This document shows positions 1 through 9,891 of a stretch of 64,000 nt of DNA, one piece after another (the first letter of the stretch is position 1; every line of letters begins with the position of its first letter). The translations under genes were made by a program, and so were the position numbers. The stretch is from Prostheceraeus crozeri (lineage: Eukaryota; Platyhelminthes; Polycladida; Euryleptidae). A model generated the notes under the pieces. The model worked only from the letters and a program-made list of their open reading frames with translations, did not search any database and had not been told where the DNA came from. The stretch spans positions 62,001 to 126,000 of the forward strand of contig CAJQUW010010482.1 in assembly GCA_907163375.1 (NCBI GenBank), written 5' to 3'.

Positions 1-725
1 GGCTCTACTCCAACTACAAATCCTTCTCACCCAAAAGATACAAACGAAATTTGGTGAAGACATTGTTTCAACGTGCTCGTGATTTGTGCTCAGAAGAACA
101 TTTTCCAAAAGAAGTATCTTTCATCAAGCGCATGCTGCTCGAGAATGGATATCCTGAATGGTTTATAGAGAAGCATTCCCATGATATCAAAAGGACTCCT
201 ACTGTGGAAAAGAAAAGACTCTTCTTTGATATCGAGTACTATGGGACTATTAGTGAAATCATTTCAAAGAAAGTATGCAGGGACATTGAGAATTCTTACT
301 ACTCAGTGAAAGCCATTCCTGTTTTTCGTACGAGGACATTATCACCGACGTCTCCCAAAGACATCGTTCCTATCGACCGAAAACCCTACGTTGTGTACTC
401 ATTTGACTGTCCTTGCGGAGCAAGGTACATAGGTCGAAGTGAACGAAGCCTTCTCAAACGTCGCAGTGAACATCTCCCAAGTTGGTTGACTACGTCCAAT
501 ACTCGCCCACGGTCCTCAACACTGCCATCATCAGCCATCACCCGTCATCTCATGACATGTGATCGCAAGGAAGATGTCCTGAATCAACACAACAAGGGAT
601 TCAGTGTACAACGGTGCCAAAGAACATCCTTCCAGCTGAGTGTATCAGAAAGCGTTAGTATCCGTCGGCAGAATCCTTCTCTGTGTATCCAAAAAGATAG
701 ACTTTACAATTTGAGACTGTGTTAA
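1..725 (+). CDS. Penelope-like element polyprotein, 3' end (RT thumb region to GIY-YIG endonuclease)
   Basis: The reading frame is already open at base 1 and runs to TAA at 723-725, so only the C-terminal ~240 residues are present and the RT core lies upstream of the window. The first residues resemble the tail of Penelope-like RTs. From about base 388 a GIY-YIG-type nuclease begins: VVYSF stands for GIY, then a CPCG pair, then RYIGRS carrying YIG, then a basic helix (LLKRRSEHL). The end carries SVSESVSIRR and CIQKDRLYNLRL, which match the end of a second element at 31806-33600 on the other strand. Penelope-like elements use this nuclease for target-primed insertion. No stop or frameshift lies in the visible part. 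Assignment to the family is firm; activity cannot be judged. Confidence 0.85.
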   Translation, partial: LYSNYKSFSPKRYKRNLVKTLFQRARDLCSEEHFPKEVSFIKRMLLENGYPEWFIEKHSHDIKRTPTVEKKRLFFDIEYYGTISEIISKKVCRDIENSYYSVKAIPVFRTRTLSPTSPKDIVPIDRKPYVVYSFDCPCGARYIGRSERSLLKRRSEHLPSWLTTSNTRPRSSTLPSSAITRHLMTCDRKEDVLNQHNKGFSVQRCQRTSFQLSVSESVSIRRQNPSLCIQKDRLYNLRLC

Positions 726-2054
726 GTATGTATATCTTACTTTAATTTATTAGCATTTTATGATACATTTCTCTCAGTGTGCCTTTACATATGCCATGTT
801 TTCAGTATTACAGATTTACAGGTATTTATCATTTATCATGTTTTATTATTCTCTTCTTCATTTTATGTCCATATCAGTGCTGTATTATTTCATTCCCGTT
901 TACGTCATTGTGAAGTGATTGCATGTATGTTTATCGATTTCTTATTGGTCTTCAGGAATGTACTGTGCGATGACTTTATTATGAAATGTCACGTAGCTCT
1001 TTATCACTTGTTGTAAGTTCACGAGAGAACAAGCGAGGCCATGAACCAGCTAAGAAGTTTTTACTTATTGAAGTTTATTTGGAAATTAGCGCCATCCCAA
1101 CACATATCTTTCTAGACATATCATTACCTATTCAGTATTTTGTCAGCCACTATGTGTGGGACCCCGCTCGTCTGGGTTTGAGTGTTCAGGTTAGGGGTCG
1201 AAACACAACTAGACGAGTACCTGCTGATGACTGACGGACTGCAGTATAATGTTTTATATCCCTTAATCGGTAGCTGAAGTAGTGGTCGATGTATTGTAAT
1301 TCAAATGAAGAAATGTGGAATTACATGAAGTACTATAGACGGATGAAGAAACTGGCGATAACAAATTCAAGTGAAGAAATAGTATTTTCCATGTGTAGTC
1401 TTAGGTATAGTGTGTATAGTTTCATTGCTTTCGGTGTAGTAGAGTGTCATTGTAGTTCTATTATTTACCTCCATTATCCACTTTCCACTTATCCACTTAG
1501 TGTAGTGTCAGATATAGTTCACTTGTAATCAGTGTAGTAGCATCGTTGTATTTCCATATTTTACCTCCACTTTTCCAATTTTTATTCATCGGTTTCCTGT
1601 TGTTTTATAATATCCATTTTTAATTTCCTTAACCTATGGTGACCATTGTCTTATTCTATTTCCACTATCAGCATCTGTAGTCAGTACAGTATATTAGAAG
1701 TCTGTTTTGAACGTGTATACGGCAGTGTTTGGAATCTATGGTATTAGTATATTAACAGCAAGAATGAGTAGTATTACAAGTCTTAAGATTTCCATTTTTA
1801 CCAGATATTGGACCAAAGCTGATCAATTTTAATTCGTTGCCACGAGAAAGCTACTTTGAGTTCTTTTAAGAACTGATTAATCCAATGGTTACAGTAGCAT
1901 TGCCTTTGTACACTTGCGGATTGGAGAACGCCATCAGTCCTCCTTAGGACTACTTTAACTAATAATTTAAATTAGTAAGCATTATATTCTATTATAAATG
2001 GCTACTGGGATGACTTTCATCATCGTATGAGAATCCTCTCCTTCCTTTAATTCA
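726..2054. other. Non-coding stretch after the Penelope-like ORF
   Basis: No ORF here has recognisable protein character. The first few hundred bases are probably 3' untranslated sequence of the Penelope-like element. Between 1500 and 1700 there are pyrimidine-rich, stutter-like tracts. The only structured item is the stem at 1166-1218, listed separately. Confidence 0.5.
1166..1218 (+). ncRNA. Structured RNA candidate with a covarying stem (copy 1)
   Basis: GCTCGTCTGG (1166-1175) pairs with CTAGACGAGT (1209-1218) over ten pairs. The loop holds GGTTTGAG-type and GGGGTCGAAAC sequence. A diverged copy at 6560-6619 keeps the stem through compensatory changes and keeps the loop words TTTGAG and GGTCGAAAC. 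GAAAC beside a long stem I recalls the hammerhead ribozymes known from Penelope-like elements, but the canonical CUGAUGA box is not in the required place; a CTGATGA lies just downstream at 1224-1230. It lies ~440 bases after the Penelope ORF. Confidence 0.4.
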
Positions 2055-3293
2055 TCAAAGATACCGATTTTCATTATAGTCATAGCGTGTTGAGTGATTT
2101 ATGTAACTATTGTTGTCTGTTCTGTAATGATTGTTTCTTTGCTCATGTTGATTTGGTGATTGTGGTCTGATTCTCTCGTCAGGGAATTGATCATATTCTC
2201 TTCGGTGATTTCTGTTGTAATATTGTTGTTGTCGTCTGTCGTATGTTCGCTGCTCACGGTATGAATACCTTGGGTATCTGCTTTCACTTGCCCACTCATA
2301 TCCGCCATATTCAGCATTTCTCCTTTGTCTTTGATACTGCATTGGTCTTCGGTATTGTTGTGGGTGCACTCTTCGGTGTGGTCTTGTATAGTGATTGGTG
2401 TTGAACCAGCAATTCCAGGAAAGGTGCCCACGTCTTCCACAGATATAGCATGATCGCAAGGATTTTGGCCTTTGAGTATGTCATTGAGGATACTCTTGTT
2501 GATGCGAATGTTGAACTTCTTGCTGCTGTGTTTGCTGCTTTACTTCAGTTTGTCGTTGCTCTATTTGTAGAAGTTTGGGTGAAGCATTTGTCGGTAGGAA
2601 TTTTGGGTAACGCGCATTTGGTGGGCTTACTTGCACCGTTCTGAAACGATCTTCATGAATCGCAGTCACCGTTGCATGTATTTCTTTCATATCATTTCTG
2701 ATATGATTAATTTTCATATTGATGGTCTTTAAGTAATATTCTTGATCTTCTGTGTCATCGTCTTCTTTCGCTGCATCTTCTTTGTCGGACTCTTCGCTTT
2801 CATCATCTTTATTGTCTTCCTTTTTGTTTTCTTCTATCCTTCTTGCATCAATTTCCACCAACCGTGACTCGATAATTTCGGCTTTTAGCTTTCTGATTTC
2901 TTCATCATTTTTCTTCATTTCAAGCTCATATGTCCTCAACGATTTTAGTAAGTCATCTCTTTCGTGCTGATGTTTTGCTTTTAGTTTTTCGATTTCAGTT
3001 TCAAAGTTTTCTTTTCCCCGATTATGTTTGCTTTTGTGTGACTCATTGTGCTTCGTTATGTTTTGTATGTCTGTGGGATAGTTATTATGCATACAAGTTT
3101 CACATGTAAATTTGCGTTTAGTTTTTATATACTTGACAAACTCATACGATGGTAAATTCGTACAATGTGCATAAAAAAACTTATCGCACTTTTCACAAGC
3201 TAGGTGAATGTCCAATTCAGATACGGAATCTTCGCAAACTTCACATCGTCGATCGCTTGGCTTGTTCGGAGATATTGGCTGTGACATGATCAT
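2055..3293 (-). pseudogene. Retroelement ORF1/gag-like protein: PHD-type finger, coiled coil, CCHC knuckle
   Basis: One reverse-strand frame of ~413 codons, broken only by an in-frame TGA at 2481-2483. The N-terminus (residues ~17-65) has a C4HC3 pattern: CEVCED, ACEKCDKFFYAHC, FTCETC. A charged helical segment rich in E, K and D follows, consistent with a coiled coil, then a Q-rich tract. After the stop comes a retroviral-type knuckle, CYICGRRGHLSWNC, and an R/Y/Q/N-rich tail. PHD plus coiled coil plus CCHC is the layout of some LINE ORF1 proteins and of gag-like proteins, which bind element RNA. No RT or endonuclease frame follows it on this strand, so the element seems truncated or rearranged. 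A host zinc-finger gene is less likely. Family not certain. Confidence 0.55.
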
Positions 3294-3677
3294 TCTGTGC
3301 TAGCACAAATATTCAGAGAAAGATCAGATTTCTATGCTCAACACTAACAGGATAAAGTAGTAGAGTCAGATATCTTTACCTATTGTCTAGGTATTTGACA
3401 AGTAAATCAATACAATCTTCAATAGAAAGTCTTTGGAGGGCTGGCGTGATATTGCTACTTCACTAAGACACTGAACTTCGCTCACCAAAATTAGCGGAAT
3501 AAGGGTTGTTTGATTTATGAAAAAATGGCTACAAAAAATTAAATGATTAGAAAACGACAACAAAAAGTGCACCAACAAACTAGAAATACAATAAGGATTA
3601 CTTCTATACCAAGAACTACGAAAAACGATTGCTTAAAACTAATTTAACAAAGAAAATTTGGCAAATGACACGAGCTA
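3294..3677. other. Boundary between ORF1-like gene and Polinton block
   Basis: No supported gene. The AT content rises sharply rightward, in keeping with entry into the Polinton block. No terminal inverted repeat of the Polinton was recognised here. Confidence 0.4.
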
Positions 3678-3911
3678 TTGACAATACGACCGCACGCTAA
3701 CACGCTAACATTAATGACTAAGAAACAACGAACATTGAAAAAGAAATATCAACATATTAAAGACGTATATGACAAACTTCATTATTACTTTCAAAGGTCT
3801 ATTGAAGATAATGCAATTACTTTGGAAGAGATAGAAGCTTTCGATAAAATAGTACATGAAGCAAATAAACAACCTACAATAACTATACAAGAGAAGAATG
3901 ATAATACATAA
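3678..3911 (+). CDS. Small charged helical protein, Polinton-associated, function unknown
   Basis: A 77-residue ORF. The more natural start is the internal methionine before TKKQRTLKKKY at base 3714. The sequence is lysine-rich, then helical with acidic residues (ITLEEIEAFDKIVHEAN). It lies upstream of, and in the same direction as, the virion genes of the block. It is not recognised; it could be a small virion or packaging protein of the Polinton, or a chance ORF in AT-rich DNA. Confidence 0.3.
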   Translation: MTIRPHANTLTLMTKKQRTLKKKYQHIKDVYDKLHYYFQRSIEDNAITLEEIEAFDKIVHEANKQPTITIQEKNDNT

Positions 3912-4105
3912 TAGAAGACTTCAGAGGAAATAAAAGCGTTAATATAATCTTTAGATCAAAATTCAAACAATATAAAGTAAAACAACATTTATATTGTTCA
4001 TTACAATGTTTATGTTATGTATCAATGTTACCGAAGAATTCAAATATCATATTTTAAAATGAGTAAAGTTGCTCAATTAGAAGAATTGTAAAACAGAAAA
4101 ATATT

Positions 4106-4792
4106 GTGAAGAGAAATCATAAAGAAAATAGAGTAATGAATGCTCGTGGTCAACCTGAAATGATAGAAAATATACAATTAACAAAACAAATGAAAAAATA
4201 TTTTGAGAAAAATACTAAACCATTTGATGAACTTGGGAAAGAGATTGGAAGTACTAGTAAACAAATGCTTGATATGACTCAGAAGGCAATAATGGATGAT
4301 TTAGGATAACTAGAATCAAATACAGATAAAAAATTACCCAATTCTATGCTTTTTGAGCATTCTGATAAAATATAAAGAAATATTAGATAAAGTAAAAACA
4401 GTGAAAAGTCATTGTGAGCAGTGTGAAGCATTAGAAATTTATTAAAACCATCTTCATCAATGGGAACACCATCTAGAATACCGACATATACATCAGGAAT
4501 ACCATCATCATTTAGATTTGATCCATCAGCAATAGAATATAATCCAATAACAATGGGATATAATCCATCCCAGAGAACAGGAAGAGGTATATTTTCAAGA
4601 AATTCTTCAATTTTTTTTCCTTCCTGACGATTCACAAAAATTAATAAGTAGATTAGAAATATTAGTATCAGCAACAAAAGAAGGTCATAATTCTAGTTTA
4701 AATGAAATACATGCAATATTGAAACGATTATTAGAGAAGGGAATTTTAAGTAAAAAATATTATTCTAGTGTAAGTAAGGTATTTTACAAGTA
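4106..4792 (+). pseudogene. Polinton-associated helical protein, broken
   Basis: Pieces in two frames run forward. The first (4106-4309) is a charged helical segment ending in TAA. A second, around 4462-4610, is rich in P, S, Y, I and G, with repeated short P/S/Y-containing words. The third, ending with TAA near 4792, has RLEILVSATKEGH and ILKRLLEKGILSKKYY. I recall that type of C-terminal helix-turn from proteins next to penton and ATPase genes in invertebrate Polintons. At least one frameshift (near 4620) and several stops break it. The open frame on the opposite strand at 4279-4677 is taken to be a shadow. Role unknown, probably virion-associated. Confidence 0.4.
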
Positions 4793-4829
4793 AATAAATA
4801 ATAACATAATTACAACTTTTTTCATTTTA

Positions 4830-5804
4830 GAAATGAATGAAAGGAGTTAGAAAAAATTAATAGTCATTTAGAAACATCAATTGATATTTTCAGTGTATCA
4901 AAATTTAGTACAACATTTAAATTTATATCAACTTCTTCAACACATACTTGCAATTTAAATCCTATTCTTCATTTAGAACAATTTAAAAATTATGAAGTAG
5001 GATAACTAGTTTTTCAACATTTAACACTATTCAAAATATTTCTAAAGATGTAGATGATCAATTCAAATACTCAAATGATAAAGGAAAAACTTGGTTAACA
5101 CTGACTTTTTTCCTGGTTCTTATGAACATGAATCAATTTCAAATGAAATAAACAGACATTTAGGTATACAATTTAATTTTTATATTTTGCAGTCGAGCCA
5201 GCAGTAAATGAATTTTCACCTACTTAAGATGAAAATCATCAAGTTGATTTCAACATTGACAGGTCCTTATCAAGATTATTAGGATATAAAAAGAAAGTTT
5301 ATAATCAATTTTTTCACATAAGTGAAAATAAACCTTAAATGACAGAAATCAATCAATCAACGTTCGTTGTGATATCATAGAGGGTGGTTATGTAAATGGA
5401 AAACTAAAAAATTATGATCTTCAGTTATCCTGCATTTACAGCACCAATTGATTATAGTTCAAATGTAATACCAAAATCATTAATATATTTTCCAGCTACA
5501 AGAAAAACAATTAATTCAATTACCATAAGACCTCAGCCGCACTGAGAGCTTTTCCAAGTGTTTCCCAGCAAAACGTTTTGGAGCAAATATAAAGTCATCA
5601 TTACCGCAGTTGTCTGCTGCCACACTGCGAGCAAAGCAAGTGAGAGCGATTAAACGGACATGCCTTTGCTCGAGACGCTGGGAACGCTCGTGTTTGCTTT
5701 GCTTTCCGTGTGGCTGAGGCCTTAGAATAACAGATGAGAAAGGAAGGGAAATAAAGTTTGGAGGTGAAGAGATTATGATCGATTCATTGTTGCGCGAAGT
5801 TTAA
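4830..5804 (+). pseudogene. Penton-like minor capsid protein of Polinton, interrupted by a MITE
   Basis: Fragments in several frames follow the order seen in Polinton minor capsid (penton, single jelly-roll) proteins. A segment with YSNDKGKTWLTLTF lies near 5068-5110, a stretch with SRLLGYKKK near 5269, a CDIIEGGYVNG stretch near 5370, IPKSLIYFPATRKTINSITIR near 5471-5530, and the end ITDEKGREIKFGGEE near 5725, with TAA at about 5802. The ITIR and ITDE parts are separated exactly by the MITE at 5531-5723. Multiple frameshifts and stops show the gene is dead. It lies directly before the packaging ATPase, as expected of a Polinton late-gene cluster. Family assignment rests on remembered motif order. 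Confidence 0.55.
5531..5723. mobile_element. ~193 bp MITE inside the penton-like gene
   Basis: Begins CCTCAGCCGCACTGAGAGC and ends with the near inverted complement, GCTTTGCTTTCCGTGTGGCTGAGG; the terminal CCTCAGCC is perfect and the similarity continues with mismatches. It is more GC-rich than its surroundings. The sequence on both sides is coding for the penton-like protein, and removing the insert restores the local frame. The target duplication is ambiguous: TAAGA-like sequence on the left against TTAGA on the right. No ORF. Confidence 0.75.
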
Positions 5805-5868
5805 TTAATGCAAATGTTTTCATTAATTCAATGTATAAATGTAATTTTATTAAATTAATATATGTAAA

Positions 5869-6411
5869 ATGTCTTTAAACAATAAAGTTGATTTCAATCA
5901 TCATTCAAATTTATCCAATAAAGTTTTGTCAGTTATTTGTGGAAGATCAGGATGTGGGAAAACTTATCCATCATTTAAAATTCTCACAACCCCAAACTTC
6001 TTAGATTACAATAATCTTATAATTTATACAACGACAGAAGAGCAACCAATTTATCAATTTTCAAAACATGGATTTAAAAATAACCTTTCAAAAAATGGTA
6101 TATTTTCATTATTCGAAGAATATGAAAAATCAGATTATGACGAGGATATAGTTTCATGGTATGAAGAAGCAGCTAAAAATGAAAACTTAGTAAATACAAA
6201 TTAAGATAAACATATTGTAGTTCAATTAATAGACGATACAGGTAACATGTCTGACCCAAATAAATTAGATAAAACAAAGAAACATTGTGTAGTTTTCGAT
6301 GACTGTGAGATCAAACAATCCAGAAAAACTATTTTACAAGAGGAAGACATAATATTTGTAGTGTGTTTTATTTAACACGAAGTATGTATTCATTAGACTT
6401 GTACTACAGAC
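5869..6411 (+). pseudogene. Polinton packaging ATPase, 5' part
   Basis: The ATG at 5869 opens a frame with a P-loop, GRSGCGKT (residues 25-32), typical of the FtsK/HerA-like ATPases that pump DNA into Polinton and related capsids. A TAA at 6202-6204 breaks it. The same frame then continues to a Walker B strand, CVVFDDC, at about 6288-6306. A frameshift near 6320 leads to a segment with YFTRGRHN, as expected downstream of Walker B. At about 6411 similarity stops abruptly; the C-terminal part resumes at 9670, beyond a composite insertion. Confidence 0.75.
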
Positions 6412-6969
6412 CTCTACTGGCTGGACTCTGTCCTTCTTTCAAATGCCTGGGGTACATTTCAGTCAATAGTGACTCTATTTTTTTTTTTTGGTAGATGCTA
6501 ATTTTTCTCTACTATAAATTTATCTTCTGAGGCTGTACATCTTAAATGTTCAGGACCATGCTTGGTTGGGTTTGAGCGTCCAGGATTTAGCGGTCGAAAC
6601 GCGATCGTCCTGACCAAGTTCCTGTTGAGTGTTGATGACCTCATTGAAAATAGTCAAATAATTTGTAGGCATATTTTGTAGAATTTTTTTCACGTTTTAG
6701 CTTAGGGAACTAATATTGATTCTCTTGCTCACCTGGTAGACTTTAGATAGCGTTATCCCGCTATGTTAGCTAGATCTGGTATTTTGATTGGAAAAGACCT
6801 GTCCTCTTATCATCTGAATGGGCAGACTGTTAAATAGAATCTTTTCAATATATAAGCAATTTTGAACAGAGCGACTTACTCGCTAATTCATTGCACATGA
6901 GGAGATGAGAACCGTAGTTTGTCCTTCTAGTAAGTATTTTTTTTAAAAAAAATTTCAGACATTTTAGGG
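6412..6969. other. Left part of the insertion splitting the Polinton ATPase
   Basis: Non-coding sequence, less AT-rich than the Polinton, lying between the break in the ATPase gene and the pogo element. It holds a 16-base T run near 6476-6491 and the second copy of the structured motif (6560-6619). No terminal repeats could be matched to the right side at 9564-9669. It could be the remnant of an older element into which the pogo element inserted. Confidence 0.4.
6560..6619 (+). ncRNA. Structured RNA candidate with a covarying stem (copy 2)
   Basis: GCTTGGTTGG (6560-6569) pairs with CTGACCAAGT (6610-6619). Compared with copy 1 at 1166-1218, three base pairs differ by changes on both sides (C-G to U-A, U-A to G-C, C-G to U-A), while loop words TTTGAG and GGTCGAAAC are kept. 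After GAAAC the sequence ACG-CGAT-CGT-C can form a three-pair hairpin, like the short stem III of Penelope-type hammerheads, followed by GTC. The CUGAUGA box is not canonical. Confidence 0.4.
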
Positions 6970-6971
6970 TA

Positions 6972-9561
6972 CCGTAAAATGGAGTAATTCGGACACCTTT
7001 TCGAGGGTTTTGTAAATTTTTTGTGATTTGTAATGATGCTATGATCCTATAATCCTACATGAACCGCAAATGGGGCGCTATTTACAATATGTAATGACCC
7101 GTTAACCTCAAGCCTTGTAGAAATTTGTCTGGATAATTTCTACGAGGGGTACTTAAAAAAAGAAAAAATGGGGTAATTAGGACACCAACAAGTTTTGTAT
7201 TTCAAACTGAACAGAAACGATCTAAATCAAATGCAAATGTTGCAAAGTGAAGTTAAAATGAGTCTATGTACACTGGGCACACTCGAAAAAGGGATCAACG
7301 CTTCCACCGTTGCACTTGCCACAGAACCACTCGGGACAAGTAACACATTGGATCCAGTCCGGTCCACTGGACTTCATAAAGATGACTGAACGGCTTGCGC
7401 ATGTGTCGTCTTCATCACTTGAGGACGACGAACTTGAAGAATCTTCTTCATCTCTCATGCTGCTGAACTGTCCTCGTCCGCGTCCTATTCCTCTTCCCCG
7501 CCCTCGCCCTTGCCCTCGTCCTCGTCCTCGACCTGCACTGAGCTCTGTCTCGGGTGAAACTCCATCTGTCGGTTTTTGAACATCACTGATGGTCAACTTC
7601 TTGCCCGCCGCTACTTTTGATCCACGTCCTCGCAAAGTAATTTGTCCAGAACCTCTGTGTGTCTTCAGTAGATCAATCGAGACGGAATCAATCTGTCTGC
7701 CGATCATAGCTCCGTCAGAACTTTGCTCACCTGGAAGATACTTCAGCGACTGGAGTGGATCTCTGGGGTGCAATCCAGTCGCACGAAATCCGGAACGAAG
7801 ATTTGTCGAGACATTTGGATGTAGCTTCAGCCACAGTTTACTCAGTAGCACTGGAAATTGCGTTTCTGGAATTGCACCTTTTACTCGTGTTTCCTTGCGG
7901 TAGCTATCCAGTATCTCTCTCCAAATGCTCTTGAGGGGCTTAAAGACAGCAATATCCAATGGCTGTAAGATGTGGGTAGAGTTTGGAGGCAGACATGTGA
8001 AGTAAACGTCATGCTCCAGAGCGGTAGTTATCACTTTCGGTGAGAAATGGCTTCTGAGGTTATCACCCACAATCAGTTTTTCTCCAGGGAGGTGCTGAAT
8101 GGCTGGAATAAACAGTTCATGGAACCACTCTTCAAAAGTTTTCATTTCAAACCAGCCAGATTTTGTGTTCGAATAACATGCACCTTTCGGAGCTCCAGTC
8201 GTACAGCCATCGTATAGATGTTCTGACTTGTAGCACACAAAGGTGGAAGAAGGTCCCATGCAGCAATACCGCAGACCATTATCGATATATTCACTTTGGA
8301 ATGTTCCCTGACCTGTTCAACACGTCTTGTTTTTCGAGAAATCTTGACCCTTTTTCGTCCAGGATCATCGCTTAAAGAGGTTTCGTCGTAATTGAAGATT
8401 CTATTTGCTGGAATGTCTCCAGCACCTTCAGATAGTCGAGTAAAGAAGTCTTTGATATCTTTTCTTGAAACAGATGACCGAGCCCTTTTGATATTACATG
8501 CCCTTCTCACCACGATGTTGTTTCGCTTCATGAAGCTGCGGACGAAATCAGTGCCTGGTAAATTGTTTTTGAATTGCACAACGGTTCGATTCAAGCTATT
8601 CAGGTAGCTGCGGACCAAGACCTTGAAATCCAGAGCGTCAAAACCGTAGCCCCAAGCCGACATCTGATTTAGAGTGTCCACTAGGACGGCTTCTTCACAT
8701 TCTGTGATCACTGGTGGTCGGCCTACCTTGTTTACTTTTCCGCAGAGATGTCTGCGCAAAGTTGTTCGTGATACACCATGCTGCTTGGATGCACCCAGCA
8801 AAGTTTGACCATCCTTGCATGCTTGAACAGCTTCGGCCAGCTTCTTGTAATCTGGCGGTGGATTAACTTTCACATATGTACGAGGCATTTGTGCAGATTG
8901 ATGTTTGGGAATGAAGGAAATCAAATATCACAACGGGAGAGAACACAATTTAGCTAGCTGTCACAGTCAGTTCAATTGTTCAATAAACGAAGCAAGTTAT
9001 CTGAGACCAGACCTACAGCAAAATGTAATTATCCCACAGATGTGGTGAGTCATACATTGAATCCTTGATCGCTGAACCAGTTTGCGCGTGATTCATCAAC
9101 ATACTCGCGTGCGATAACAATAGACAGTGAGAAATGCCGTCTCAGCAGATTGATCAGTATCAGTTAGCCTTGCTTGCTGCACCCACCGGCGCAAGAAATT
9201 CCAAGAATTCGCGTCGTCTGTTTTGGGTACAACAACTGACCAGCTACAAACGAGTGACTGAATTAGTAAAGGTTTCTAATGGTACTTCCGCAAACCAGCC
9301 CATTTCAACCTACAGCAAAGCTTTGTGGTAGATCAAACCTGATGAAAAATAGTAAAATTTTTTTCGACTTTTTTGAATTTCAAATATAATGTCGCTGTGA
9401 ATATACTGAAAACAATTTTCGCGTCTATTGATAAATTTCAGATGATTAGTGTATATCTAACTAAAAAAATGCATTTCGGTCTCACTAGAAGCATCTAACA
9501 ATTTTCATTAGTCGATTAAAGATAAAAAGTGACCAGGTGTCCGAAATACCCCATTTTACGG
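6972..9561 (-). mobile_element. Complete pogo-type DNA transposon with TIRs and TA duplication
   Basis: Left terminus CCGTAAAATGGAGTAATTCG and right terminus (complement) CCGTAAAATGGGGTATTTCG match over ~26 bases with two differences. They are flanked by TA at 6970-6971 and 9562-9563. The 2590 bp element encodes one reverse-strand transposase of the pogo/DDE_1 class. A second copy of the terminal word lies inside the left end at 7165-7186 (two differences, same orientation). It sits inside sequence that itself splits the Polinton ATPase. Confidence 0.9.
7264..8888 (-). pseudogene. Pogo-class transposase (jerky/tigger-like) with C-terminal Cys finger
   Basis: Cut-and-paste transposase. Start chosen at ATG 8888 (MPRTYVKVNPPPDYKKL). 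An HTH of the psq type follows (LLGASKQHGVSRTTLRRHL, GRPPVITECEEAVLV), then a CENPB-like second HTH. Catalytic aspartates: FNYDETSL, VGDNLRSHF and HILQPLDIAVF, the order of DDE_1 enzymes. Near 8240 the frame shifts (the first frame ends at 8142, the second is open from 8259), which is the only clear lesion. The C-terminal part has an RGRGRG tract, an acidic serine run, and a cysteine-rich end (CVTCPEWFCGKC, CAQC) resembling a PHD-like finger. It fills the pogo element with TIRs at 6972 and 9561. Confidence 0.85.
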
Positions 9562-9669
9562 TATATAAGATTTTCTTCCAAATCATAATTTGCACCTACT
9601 AAAAATTAACTAGTCGTTAGGTCGTTTTTTTTATTTTGCTACCTTGACGCACTTTGCTACGTTGAATTA

Positions 9670-9891
9670 GACGGTGGTGTTATTAGAAAGAACGCAAATA
9701 TTTCTATGCTATCTGAAATTAATTCAAGAAACTTAAGTGACTTATTAAAAGATTTATGTGTAAGCGATAGAGATGAATTTAAACAAACATGTAGTAATGT
9801 TTGGTCACAAGATTATTGATTTATTACTATTAATATTGATAAAAAAGTAAATGATAGAGTGATAGAACATTTGCTCAGAGTGAAACTCTGA
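9670..9891 (+). pseudogene. Polinton packaging ATPase, 3' part
   Basis: After the ~3.3 kb insertion, coding sequence of the ATPase resumes with a segment containing IRKNANISML, followed by NLSDLLKDL and an FITINIDKK strand, the order expected in the C-terminal third of Polinton packaging ATPases. One in-frame stop interrupts it, and the frame ends with TGA at 9889-9891. Direction and AT content match the 5' part at 5869-6411. Confidence 0.6.

Noticed and set aside
1224-1230. CTGATGA as the core of a canonical hammerhead ribozyme
   Set aside because: No GAAA follows at the right distance on either strand, so a canonical hammerhead built on this box cannot be drawn. Only the stem with covariation is reported.
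2099-2440. 113-residue reverse-strand ORF overlapping the CCHC region
   Set aside because: Alternative frame of the CCHC-containing ORF1-like gene, without recognisable features.
4279-4677. 132-residue reverse-strand ORF with a hydrophobic start
   Set aside because: Shadow of the forward Polinton-associated protein; no other reverse-strand gene is expected here.
7589-7903. 104-residue forward ORF
   Set aside because: Antisense of the pogo transposase core, which has clear motifs on the other strand.
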